Shown piece by piece: positions 18,973-27,470 of a DNA stretch of 60,460 nt. The translations under genes were made by a program, and so were the position numbers. The first letter of the stretch is position 1; the number at the start of each line of letters is the position of its first letter. A model generated the notes under the pieces. It was not told the DNA's origin, ran no database searches, and saw only the letters and a list, made by a program, of their open reading frames with translations. This stretch comes from CAZMRF01 sp964568735 (GTDB lineage Bacteria; Acidobacteriota; Polarisedimenticolia; JACPZX01). The stretch spans positions 1 through 60,460 of the forward strand of contig CAZMRF010000026.1 in NCBI GenBank assembly GCA_964568735.1, written 5' to 3'.

Positions 18973-20661
18973 TCACCTCTCGGCCGGAGGGGAGTCCTGG
19001 GAGGCCGGCGCCTGCATGACGTGCCGGATCTTTCTGGACAGGGCCGCCGGCGTGAACGGTTTCTGGATGAACGCGGTGCCGGCGTCGAGGAGGCCATGCT
19101 CGTGGATGGCGCTCTCCGTGTATCCCGACATGAAGAGGGTCTTCAGATCATCGCGGATCTCCCGGACCTTCCGCGAGAGATCTCTTCCGCTCATCTGGGG
19201 CATGACGACGTCCGTGATGAGAAGGTCGATCTCCCCCGCGTGCATCCCGCAGATCCGCAGGGCCTCCTCCCCGCTCCTCGCCTCGAGGACGACGTAGCCG
19301 TTGAGCCGCAGCCCCTCGGCCAGGAGGGCGCGCACCGTCTCGTCGTCCTCCACCAGGAGGAGCTTCTCCGATCCATCGGAGGCGACGCCCAGCACGGCGG
19401 TCCCGGGCGCTTCCGAGGGCCGGGGGGCGCCCGCGACGGGAAGGTAGACCTTGAAAGTGGCCCCCTGCCCGGGCTCGCTGTAGACCCAGACGTTGCCGCC
19501 GCTCTGCTTCACGATGCCGTAGACCGTCGCGAGTCCGAGGCCCGTCCCCTTGCCCGCATCCTTGGTGGTGAAGAAGGGCTCGAAGAGTCGCGCCTGCGTC
19601 GCCTTGTTCATCCCGATCCCCGTGTCGCTCACGGCCAGCAGGACGTACGGACCGGAATTCACGCCGGAGTGGCGGTTGACGTAGGGCTCTCCCAGCTCGG
19701 TCCGCGCCGTCTCGATGAGGAGCTTGCCCCCTCCCGGCATGGCATCGCGCGCGTTGACCGCCAGGTTCATGATCACCTGCGCAATCTGCCCGCCGTCCGC
19801 GTGGACGGAGCCGGCTTCGGCCCCGAGCCGCGTGACCAGCTCGATGTCCTCGCCGATGACCCGCTTCAGGATCCCCTCCATCTCGGAGACCACCTGGTTC
19901 AGATCGATGATCTTCGGCTCGAGGACCTGTTTCCTGCTGAAGACGAGGAGCTGGCGCGTCAGCGCCGACGCCTTCTCGCCGGCCCGGCGGATCTCGAGAA
20001 GGGAGCGCGCGACGGGGCCTTCCGCCGGGGTGGAATTCAGCGCGATCTCCGTGTAGCCCATCATGGCCGTCAGGAGATTGTTGAAGTCGTGCGCCACCCC
20101 GCCCGCCAGCCTCCCCACCGCCTCCATCTTCTGCGCCTGCCGGAGCTGCTCCTCGCTGCTCCGCAGCGCGGAGGCCGTCCGCCGCTGATCCGTCACGTTG
20201 AGAGCGACGCCCACCGCTCCACGAATCGGGCCGTCAGGCTGCTCCCTCAGGGGCTCGACCCAGGACTGGAAATGCTGCCCGGCCCAGTTCACCTCGAAAG
20301 AGGTCGACTCGCCCTCGAGGGCCTTCAGGTGCGCGGCAATCGGCGGGAAGCCGGGATCGGCGGTTCCGAAGTAGTCGGAGAGCTTGAGGCCCACGACCTC
20401 GTCCGCCGCGAGCCCGAGCTCCTTGAGCCCAGCACCCTGTGAGGTGGTGAAGCGGAGATCCTCATCCGTGGACCAGAGCACGGCGGGCATCTGGTCGATG
20501 ATCATCCGCGTCCGGCTTCGGCTCTCCTGCAGCTCCCGCTCGCTCCTGGCCAGCTCGAGAAGCGCCTCCCGCTTCTGCCAGAGGAGGAAGAGACCTCCCG
20601 CCACCATCACGACCGCGAGAATCAGCGCGAGATCCAGGAGCGAGAAGACAGGGTGCGTCAT
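18973..20661 (-). CDS. Hybrid histidine kinase (TM-PAS-HK-REC)
   Basis: 562 residues: one N-terminal helix (about 8-28), a PAS domain (about 50-160), HisKA with His191 in GGVAHDFNNLL, HATPase (about 285-408) and a receiver (about 433-552) with Asp484 in ITDVVMPQMSG. From the H-box onward it aligns with the neighbouring 959-residue kinase nearly residue for residue (ALTRQLL, FSRKQVL, EPFFTTK, VYGIVKQSGG, VWVYSEP are shared), so the two arose by duplication with different sensor halves. 231 bases separate them. Confidence 0.92.
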   Translation of the reverse strand: MTHPVFSLLDLALILAVVMVAGGLFLLWQKREALLELARSERELQESRSRTRMIIDQMPAVLWSTDEDLRFTTSQGAGLKELGLAADEVVGLKLSDYFGTADPGFPPIAAHLKALEGESTSFEVNWAGQHFQSWVEPLREQPDGPIRGAVGVALNVTDQRRTASALRSSEEQLRQAQKMEAVGRLAGGVAHDFNNLLTAMMGYTEIALNSTPAEGPVARSLLEIRRAGEKASALTRQLLVFSRKQVLEPKIIDLNQVVSEMEGILKRVIGEDIELVTRLGAEAGSVHADGGQIAQVIMNLAVNARDAMPGGGKLLIETARTELGEPYVNRHSGVNSGPYVLLAVSDTGIGMNKATQARLFEPFFTTKDAGKGTGLGLATVYGIVKQSGGNVWVYSEPGQGATFKVYLPVAGAPRPSEAPGTAVLGVASDGSEKLLLVEDDETVRALLAEGLRLNGYVVLEARSGEEALRICGMHAGEIDLLITDVVMPQMSGRDLSRKVREIRDDLKTLFMSGYTESAIHEHGLLDAGTAFIQKPFTPAALSRKIRHVMQAPASQDSPPAER

Positions 20662-20783
20662 CGTGTGCAGAACTTAGGTCTCGCCGCACGGAGCGGCACG
20701 GTCGCCCCCGCGCGAATGTCCCGGTTTGTGCCTCCCCACGGGACGGGCCGCACCTTCGGCGGCATCCGGGGCCGTGCGGCCGG

Positions 20784-20813
20784 TTGACCCCGGCTCGCGC
20801 AGCGGCCTATATC
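20784..20813 (+). promoter_or_regulatory. Promoter giving a probably leaderless transcript
   Basis: TTGACC (20784-20789), an 18-base spacer, then TATATC (20808-20813). Only 8 bases lie between the -10 and the ATG at 20822, and no Shine-Dalgarno is present. Confidence 0.55.
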
Positions 20814-20821
20814 CTCGCGCC

Positions 20822-22453
20822 ATGGCGAGGCAGGGCTGGCTGGCGCGGGGCGATCTCGACGGCTTCTTCGGTCTCGCCGTCGACAACCTGATCCAGTTCC
20901 TCCTCATCCTGAGCCTCTGTACCGGCCTCTGCGGATTCACGGCCGGCTTCGTGGTCAGCCGCGTCCTTCCCGGCGCCGCCGTCAGTCTCCTCGTCGGCAA
21001 CCTCTTCTATGCCTGGCAGGCGCGCCGCCTCGCCCGGCGCGAGGGGCGCGACGACGTCACGGCGCTTCCCTTCGGCATCAACACCGTCAGCCTCTTCGCC
21101 TTCGTCCTCTTCGTGATGGCGCCGACCTACCAGGAATGGTCCTCCCGCGAGGGCGTCACGCGTGAGCAGGCCGCGGAGGTGGCCTGGCAGGTGGGCCTCG
21201 TCGCCTGCCTGCTGTCGGGGATCATCGAGACGGCCGGCGCCGCGATCGCGGGGAGGATCCGCAAGAGCACTCCCCGCGCCGCGCTCCTCTCCACGCTGGC
21301 CGGGATCGCCGTCGGCTTCATCTCCATGGAGTTCGTCCTGAGGACCTTCGACTACCCGCTCGTGGCCTTCGTGCCGCTCGGGATTCTGCTGGCGCGCTAC
21401 CTGGGTCGCGCCCGGCTGCCCGGGGGCCTGCCTGGAGGGCTCCTGGCTCTCCTCGCCGGGACGGCGCTGGCCTGGGGGCTCCATCTCTCCGGCCTCCCCG
21501 GCGCGCCAGGACTGGGTGGCGACGTGCTCGGCAGCCTCGGGCTTCACCTGCCCGTCCTCTCCCTGGGCCCGCTCGCCGCCGCGCTCGCCAGCCCTGACGT
21601 CTGGAACCGCCTGGCGATCATCGTCCCCATGGGGCTCATCAATGTCCTCGGGGCCATCCAGTGCCTCGAGAGCGCGGAGGCGGAGGGCGACTCCTTCAGC
21701 ACCCGCTCGTCGCTGACGGTCAACGGGCTCTCGACGATCGCCGCCGCGGCTTTCGGCTCCTGCTTTCCCACGACGCTTTACATCGGCCACCCGGGTTGGA
21801 AGCGTCTCGGCGCGCGCTCGGGCTACTCGGTCCTCAACGCGGCCTTCTTCACGCTCGTGGCTTTCACCGGCCTCATCGGATCCATCGCGCGCGTCGTGCC
21901 CGTCGAGGCGGGCATGGCCATCCTCGTCTGGATCGCGATGATCATGGTCTCGCAGGCCTTCACGGCGACCCCGCGCGAGCATGCGCCCGCCGTCGTGCTG
22001 GGGCTCCTGCCCGGCCTCGCCGCCTGGGGATGGCTCCTCGTCGAGATGACGCAGCTCGGCATGAGGGTGGGGGGGCAGGTCGGCCCCGGCGTGGATCTCT
22101 CGGCGGTCGTCCGCGGACTGGGCGCGACTTCGATACCCTGGATCCACGGCCTGCTCTCCCTGAAAGCCGGCTTCATGTTCACCGCCGTCTTCCTGTCGGC
22201 GATGGCCGTCTTCCTCATCGAGCGGGAGTTCCACCGTGCAGCGCTGTGGGCGCTTGGAGCCTCGGCCTTCGCGGCGGCAGGGCTCATGCATTCCTACTCG
22301 CTCGCCCCCACCGCGGTGCGCGAGGAGATGCGCCCCGGCTTCGCCTGGCAGGCGGCTGCAGGGTACCTGGGGCTGGCCGTGGTCTTCGCGCTCGTGGGAT
22401 GGTGGAATCGCGGCGGGTCCGGAAATGCGTCCCACTCACGGCTGGGGATGTAA
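20822..22453 (+). CDS. NCS2-like (xanthine/uracil-type) permease
   Basis: 543 residues with about 12-14 hydrophobic segments. The conserved segment DDVTALPFGINTVSLFAF near residue 80 and AIQCLESAEAEGDSFSTRSSLTVNGLSTIAAAAFGSCFPTT (shown here as two landmarks, IQCLESAEAEGD and NGLSTIAAAAFGS) fit the nucleobase/xanthine-uracil permease superfamily. Substrate not determinable. The ATG at 20822 is supported by the promoter right before it; the in-frame extension upstream is not membrane-like. Divergent from the kinase genes and convergent with the ASPIC protein gene (6 bases between stops). Confidence 0.8.
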   Translation: MARQGWLARGDLDGFFGLAVDNLIQFLLILSLCTGLCGFTAGFVVSRVLPGAAVSLLVGNLFYAWQARRLARREGRDDVTALPFGINTVSLFAFVLFVMAPTYQEWSSREGVTREQAAEVAWQVGLVACLLSGIIETAGAAIAGRIRKSTPRAALLSTLAGIAVGFISMEFVLRTFDYPLVAFVPLGILLARYLGRARLPGGLPGGLLALLAGTALAWGLHLSGLPGAPGLGGDVLGSLGLHLPVLSLGPLAAALASPDVWNRLAIIVPMGLINVLGAIQCLESAEAEGDSFSTRSSLTVNGLSTIAAAAFGSCFPTTLYIGHPGWKRLGARSGYSVLNAAFFTLVAFTGLIGSIARVVPVEAGMAILVWIAMIMVSQAFTATPREHAPAVVLGLLPGLAAWGWLLVEMTQLGMRVGGQVGPGVDLSAVVRGLGATSIPWIHGLLSLKAGFMFTAVFLSAMAVFLIEREFHRAALWALGASAFAAAGLMHSYSLAPTAVREEMRPGFAWQAAAGYLGLAVVFALVGWWNRGGSGNASHSRLGM

Positions 22454-22459
22454 CAGCGT

Positions 22460-24820
22460 CTAGCGGCCCGCTCCGGGGCCGGGAGGATCGGCGAGCCTGA
22501 ATCGGGACTCGGTCACCCGCTCCGCCGCCTCGGCGCCCTCCTTGAGCTTGAGGCTGTCACGGGCCTGGATCCCGCCCGCTCTCTGCTTCAGGCCCGAAGG
22601 CCAGGTCACCTCGAGCCACTCGGCCGTCTCGTCGGCGCCGAGGCCGAAGAGCAGCCTCGGATCGTGGACGGAGACGAACCCGCTCCCGGCCGACTGGATC
22701 CTCGTCTGGATTCCGTGCGAGGTCTTCAGCCTCACGATGGCGCCGTAGGCGTGGCGGCCGCTGCGCGTCCCCTCCAGCGTCACCCTGAGAAAGTTGTTCT
22801 CCTGCCCGGCGTTGTTTCGGAAGAGGAGACAGGCGGCCCGCTGGGAGGTCGTGGTCACGACGTCCAGGTCGCCGTCGTTGTCGAAGTCCGCGAAGATCGC
22901 TCCCCGACCGTCGCTGATGGAGTCGATCTCCGAGAGCGCAGAGATGTCGCGGAACTTCCCGTCCCCCAGATTCATGAAGAGAGCGTCCCTCTCGGAGCCG
23001 GCGAAGGAGAGGCCCTCCTTGAAGATCCGGCCCATCTGCGCGCCGTGGTACTCCTCGTTCCCGGCCTTCTCGAGCCCCTCGGCGGAGGCCAGGACGTGGC
23101 GCCAGTAGAGGCTGGAGGTATCCTCCATCACCCGGCCCGATACGAAGCCGTTGACGCTGAGGAGATCCTCCCAGCCGTCGTTGTCGAAATCGAAGAAGCC
23201 CCCGCCGTAGGCCCATCCTGCGTGGAAGGGGCCCGCCTGGGGCGAGACGTCCGTGAACCATCCATTCCCGCGGTTCTGGAAGAGGTGGTCTCCCCCGGCC
23301 ATCGACGCCGCGGAGGGGAGGCGGCCCAGGATCCGGCGGCCCGCCGCCGACGAGATGCCGCAGACATGGAGATCGAGATCCCCGTCGTTGTCGTAGTCCC
23401 CCCAGGAGACGCCCCTCCCGCCCCCGGGGCCCTGGATGCCGCGCCGCGCCGCTTCGTCCTCGAAGCGTATCCGCTTGTTGAAGTACAGCGCATTCTCGCC
23501 GAATTCGTTGGCGACGTAGAGGTCCTGCCAGCTGTCCCCATTCACGTCGGCGAAGGCCGCCCCGTTGCTCCAACGGGCGTCGTCCACTCCCCAGACGTGC
23601 GCCGACTCGCGGAAGCGCCCGAATCCGATGTTCACGAAGAGCAGGTTCGGGGTCCCGTTCGTGGCCCGGCTCCAGGAGTTGGGCATCACGGAGCCGTAGC
23701 GGTTCGAAGAGGCGACGTAGACGTCCGGAAGGCTGTCGTTGTTGACGTCCGCGACGGCGACACTGAGGCCCACCGCCTTGACGGCCACCCCTGCCGCCGC
23801 GGAGACGTCGCGATAGCGACGGATGCCGTTCGGATCCACCCAGTTCTCGAAGAGCATCTGCGGCCCATCGGCCGACATGAAGATGTCCTCGTCGCCGTCC
23901 GTGTCGAAATCGAGGAAGGCGGCCGCCGTGGGCCGCGGTATCCCTCTGAGGCGCGTCGACTCGGAGACGTCCCGGAAGCCGCCGTGACCGTCGTTGACGT
24001 AGAGCCGCGCGCCGTCCAGCTCGGTGAGAAGGAGGTCCATCAGCCCGTCGCCGTCCACGTCCGCGACCGCGCCGCCGTGCGGCAGGAACCCCTCGTTGGG
24101 CGGCACCCCGAAGGGCGGGAGATCGTGGGCGATCCCCGCCGGCGCCGAGACCTCCGAGAAGAGCGCGGCCGGCACCACCTCGGAGTGCAGGGCTCCCGTC
24201 GTCCACCGGGTGATCTTCCAGCCCCCCTGCCTCCGCTCGGCTCCCGCATCGATCCCGCCCCGGACCCATTCCCTGCGCCCGTCCCCGTCCCGCCCGATCA
24301 CCTGGAAGCCCAGCTTCGCCTCCGCCTCCGGGAGCGACGGGTCGGGAACCTCGGCCTCCTCCATCTCGAAGCGGAGATCATCGATCACCGAGAAATGCGC
24401 CAGGAACGCCGTCATCTGGGTCAGGAAGGTATCCCTGTCCACCGCGGAGAGGACGATCGAGGCGCTCCCCTTCTTCCCGCCGGTCCCCCCGGCAGCAACT
24501 CCTCCCGGCAACGGCGCGCTCCAGTCGTGCGCGGAGATCCACTTCAAGTCGCGCCTGAGGGGGCCTGCGATGGAGGGGAAGGGGGCGGCGACGAGATCCT
24601 CCGCGTAGAAGGACTGCACCGCCGGTGCATCACCGCGCTGGAGGGCCGAGGAGAGGCGCAGCAGCTCGCTGCCGAGAGCGTCCGCGAAGCCCTCGACCGC
24701 CTCCACCCTCTCGGCCTCGAGACGCGTGTTGATCGCAGCAGCCCCCGAGGCAGGGCCCGTGCCCGGCCCCAGCGCCACGAGCAACCACGTTGAGGCGGCC
24801 AGGTATTTCGAAGGCTTCAT
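22460..24820 (-). CDS. Secreted VCBS/FG-GAP repeat protein with ASPIC/UnbV domain (CRTAC1-like)
   Basis: 786 residues. A signal peptide (about 1-27, ending near ASGA) is followed by a helical N-terminal domain (about 30-220). At least six FG-GAP/VCBS blades follow, with Ca-binding DVDGDG, DFDTDGDED, DVNNDS, DVNGDS, DYDNDGDLD and DFDNDGD motifs. The ASPIC/UnbV C-terminal domain (about 690-765) contains GSGFVSVHDPRLLFGLG and VTWPSG. Such beta-propeller proteins are extracellular and common in Acidobacteria and Planctomycetes; the biochemical role is usually unknown (adhesion, polymer binding). The N-terminal domain (about 30-220) is unusual for the family. Confidence 0.9.
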   Translation of the reverse strand: MKPSKYLAASTWLLVALGPGTGPASGAAAINTRLEAERVEAVEGFADALGSELLRLSSALQRGDAPAVQSFYAEDLVAAPFPSIAGPLRRDLKWISAHDWSAPLPGGVAAGGTGGKKGSASIVLSAVDRDTFLTQMTAFLAHFSVIDDLRFEMEEAEVPDPSLPEAEAKLGFQVIGRDGDGRREWVRGGIDAGAERRQGGWKITRWTTGALHSEVVPAALFSEVSAPAGIAHDLPPFGVPPNEGFLPHGGAVADVDGDGLMDLLLTELDGARLYVNDGHGGFRDVSESTRLRGIPRPTAAAFLDFDTDGDEDIFMSADGPQMLFENWVDPNGIRRYRDVSAAAGVAVKAVGLSVAVADVNNDSLPDVYVASSNRYGSVMPNSWSRATNGTPNLLFVNIGFGRFRESAHVWGVDDARWSNGAAFADVNGDSWQDLYVANEFGENALYFNKRIRFEDEAARRGIQGPGGGRGVSWGDYDNDGDLDLHVCGISSAAGRRILGRLPSAASMAGGDHLFQNRGNGWFTDVSPQAGPFHAGWAYGGGFFDFDNDGWEDLLSVNGFVSGRVMEDTSSLYWRHVLASAEGLEKAGNEEYHGAQMGRIFKEGLSFAGSERDALFMNLGDGKFRDISALSEIDSISDGRGAIFADFDNDGDLDVVTTTSQRAACLLFRNNAGQENNFLRVTLEGTRSGRHAYGAIVRLKTSHGIQTRIQSAGSGFVSVHDPRLLFGLGADETAEWLEVTWPSGLKQRAGGIQARDSLKLKEGAEAAERVTESRFRLADPPGPGAGR

Positions 24821-25001
24821 CCGTCAGGGTTTCTTCCGGCCAGGGAGCCCGTTCGAGTCGTGGCTCGGGGCGCGGGGCGGGAGCATTATAGGTTGCGGGC
24901 CTCGGGCCGCCCCGGGCGGGTCGAAGCGCAGGCGCCACTAGACTTCACGGCCGCCGCCGCGCGCCCTGCCGGCGAATCGGGCCCCTCCGTGGCGCTCGGG
25001 G

Positions 25002-25895
25002 TCAGGCTCCGGGGGCGCGCTTCTTCATGGTGATCCGGTTCCCGCGGGCGTTGAAGGCGACCTCGTCCATGAAGGTCCGGATCAGGTAGATCCCGCGCCC
25101 CGACACGTCGAGCAGCGTCTCGGGGGAGTCCTGGTCGGGCAACGCGCCCCGGTCGAAGCCTCTCCCTTCGTCCTCGACCACGTACTCCAGCTCCGCAGCT
25201 GTCTCCCGCGCGAGGAGTCGGACGCGCCTCTCGGACCAGGGTCTCGCCTTCCTGCGCTCCTCGATCAGCCTCTCGTAGCCCCCGGGATCCTGGCGGCGCA
25301 GGTCGGAGCCGACTTCGAGATTGCCGTGGATCATGGCGTTGGCGACGGCCTCCATGAGGGCCATCCCGACCTGGGCCCGGATCGATTCGTTGCCGAAGCC
25401 CAGGTGGTCCAGGCCGTCCTGGAACCAGGCGGACAGCGGCGAGATCAACGCGGGGTCGTTGACCAGGAGGAAGCGGGTCTCGCGGTTCTCGAGGCAGAAG
25501 ACCGCGACCCTGCGCCGCCTGCGCGCCTCGGCGAGATCGAGCACCCGCTCCACGACGCGGCGCAGCTCGGCCTTCATGGCCCTCTTGGGGACATAGTCGG
25601 CCGCGCCTGCCTCGAGCGCGCGCACCGCGATCCGCTCGCTCCCCTTGGAGGTCATGAGGACCACGGGCGCGGCCCCGTCCGCCGCGCTGAGGCGCTTGAC
25701 CAGCTCCAGGCCGTCGAGGCGGGGCATCCTCAGATCCGTGAGGATCAGGTCGTAGCTCCCGCCCTGCGCGAGGAGGGCCAGGGCCTCTTCCCCATTCCTC
25801 GCGTCCACCGTTTCGAGGTCTTCGATCGTGGAGAGGGATCTTCGGGCCAGCTCCCGGTCCACCTCCTCGTCATCAACGATGAGTATCCGGGGCAT
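25002..25895 (-). CDS. Response regulator with RsbW-like ATPase output domain
   Basis: 297 residues: receiver domain (1-120) with Asp54 in LTDLRMP and ILIVDDE, a linker, then a GHKL/RsbW-like ATPase (about 165-295) with N-box EAVANAMIHGN, G1 DEGRGFD and G2 GRGIYLI. The output is therefore an anti-sigma-factor-type kinase or ATPase rather than a DNA-binding domain, suggesting partner-switching control. Its start (MPRILIVDD) overlaps the 3' end of the upstream kinase gene by 23 bases, so the two are coupled. No STAS anti-sigma antagonist or sigma factor is adjacent. Confidence 0.9.
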   Translation of the reverse strand: MPRILIVDDEEVDRELARRSLSTIEDLETVDARNGEEALALLAQGGSYDLILTDLRMPRLDGLELVKRLSAADGAAPVVLMTSKGSERIAVRALEAGAADYVPKRAMKAELRRVVERVLDLAEARRRRRVAVFCLENRETRFLLVNDPALISPLSAWFQDGLDHLGFGNESIRAQVGMALMEAVANAMIHGNLEVGSDLRRQDPGGYERLIEERRKARPWSERRVRLLARETAAELEYVVEDEGRGFDRGALPDQDSPETLLDVSGRGIYLIRTFMDEVAFNARGNRITMKKRAPGA

Positions 25896-27330
25896 CGTCC
25901 TCGGCGGCGACCCGCACCTTCTTCGGCCAGGTGAAGATGAACGCCGATCCCCGTCCGTCCCGGGGCTCGACTCGGACGAGCCCGCCATGCCTCTCGACAA
26001 TCCTCTTCACGAGGGCCAGCCCGATCCCGGACCCCTCGATCGTCTCGGCCGGCCCGAGCCGGTGGAACATCTGGAAGACCTTGTCGCGCTCCACGGGCGG
26101 GATCCCCGGGCCATCGTCCTCGACACGGAATTCGTATTGATCGTCGAGATCTCTGGCGGAGACCTCGACGTGGCCATCGTCGCGATCCCTGTGCTTGATG
26201 GCGTTGCCGATGAGGTTGCGAAAGACCTGCTCGAGGGGAGCGCGGGCCGTCTCGAGGCCCGGCAGGCCAAAGGCGGGGACCACCCGGAACCCGGGCGGCG
26301 GGGCCAGCTCCTCGCCGAGGTCCTTGACCATGAGAGCGGTGTCGATCTTCGTCGCCGCCTCGATCGAGCTTCCCGCCCGGGAGTACTCCAGGATGCTCTC
26401 CGTCAGCCTCTCGAGATGCTCCAGCCGGCGGCGGAGCTTGTCCAGGTGGCCGCGGACCTTCTCGGGGAGCTGGCCCGGCATGTCCTCTTCGATCCAGTCG
26501 GCCAGGTTGGCCATGGCCCTCATCGGGGCCCGAAGGTCGTGCGATGCCACGTAGGCGAACTGCTCCAGGTCGGCGTTGGAGCGGGCAAGCTCCTCGGCCT
26601 GCCGCTCGATGAGCCGCTCGATCCGACGGCTCTCGGTGACGTCTCGGGCGACGGCGTAGATGAGCCCCCGCTCCTGCATGGGCGCGGAGCGCCACGCCAG
26701 CCAGCGGTAGGTTCCGTCCGCCGCCAGGTAGCGGTTCACGAAATCGACAACCTCCAGACCCCGGGCCAGCCGCTCGATCTCCTTCTCGGTCGCCGCCCTG
26801 TCCTCCGGATGGACGAACTCGACGAAGCGGCGGCTGAGCAGCTCCTTCTGGCTGTACCCGAGCACTCGGGTGAAGGCCGGGTTGATCTGCTTGAAGTATC
26901 CGTCCACGCCCGCGACGCAGAGCAGGTCCAGCGACAGCTTGAAGAGCCGATCGAGCTGGTCGCGAGCCTGGTTGCGCTCCGTCACGTCACGGAGGATCGC
27001 CCGGGTCGCCACGGGCTTGCCTTCATCGAATCGGCAGGATGCGCTCCCCTCGACGTCCACCTTCCGGCCGTCCTTCGCCTTGAAGACGGCCTCGACGTGA
27101 ACGGGTGAGCTGCCCGTCAGCACCTCCCGGAGCAGCGCGGCACAGTGGTCCCGGCTGGAGGGATGGATCACGTCGAAGAGGCGGGTCTTCTTGAGATCCT
27201 CATCGGTATAGCCGAGGATCCTGTGCCACGCCGCGTTCGCGTAGAGGAAGCGGCCGTCCGGGGCGACGCTCTGAATCAAATCCTCGGCGTTGTCGCAGAT
27301 ATCGCGGAAGAGGTCGAGGCTCTTTTCCAT
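25873..27330 (-). CDS. PAS-PAS histidine kinase (phytochrome-kinase-like)
   Basis: 485 residues, no membrane segment. Two PAS/PAC domains (about 8-120 and 125-238), HisKA with His264 in YVASHDLRAPM, and HATPase (about 365-475; NLIGNAIKHRD, DDGPGIPP, GSGIGLALVKRIVERHGG). The SHDLRAPM form of the H-box is typical of cytoplasmic phytochrome-type kinases. Start chosen at the ATG preceded by GGGGAGG; longer in-frame starts lack a ribosome site. The cognate partner is almost certainly the overlapping receiver-ATPase protein. Confidence 0.92.
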   Translation of the reverse strand: MEKSLDLFRDICDNAEDLIQSVAPDGRFLYANAAWHRILGYTDEDLKKTRLFDVIHPSSRDHCAALLREVLTGSSPVHVEAVFKAKDGRKVDVEGSASCRFDEGKPVATRAILRDVTERNQARDQLDRLFKLSLDLLCVAGVDGYFKQINPAFTRVLGYSQKELLSRRFVEFVHPEDRAATEKEIERLARGLEVVDFVNRYLAADGTYRWLAWRSAPMQERGLIYAVARDVTESRRIERLIERQAEELARSNADLEQFAYVASHDLRAPMRAMANLADWIEEDMPGQLPEKVRGHLDKLRRRLEHLERLTESILEYSRAGSSIEAATKIDTALMVKDLGEELAPPPGFRVVPAFGLPGLETARAPLEQVFRNLIGNAIKHRDRDDGHVEVSARDLDDQYEFRVEDDGPGIPPVERDKVFQMFHRLGPAETIEGSGIGLALVKRIVERHGGLVRVEPRDGRGSAFIFTWPKKVRVAAEDDAPDTHR

Positions 27331-27470
27331 GCGGGCCTCCCCTGCCGTCGTGACCTCCTGGATTGGCTTCTGCCCCACCCCTCCAGGAACGCCACCGGAT
27401 TCACGGGAGATGCTTTCCAGAAGATACCAGATAGCCCCGCCCACCGGGAGCGTGGCGGACGCAGCCTGAA

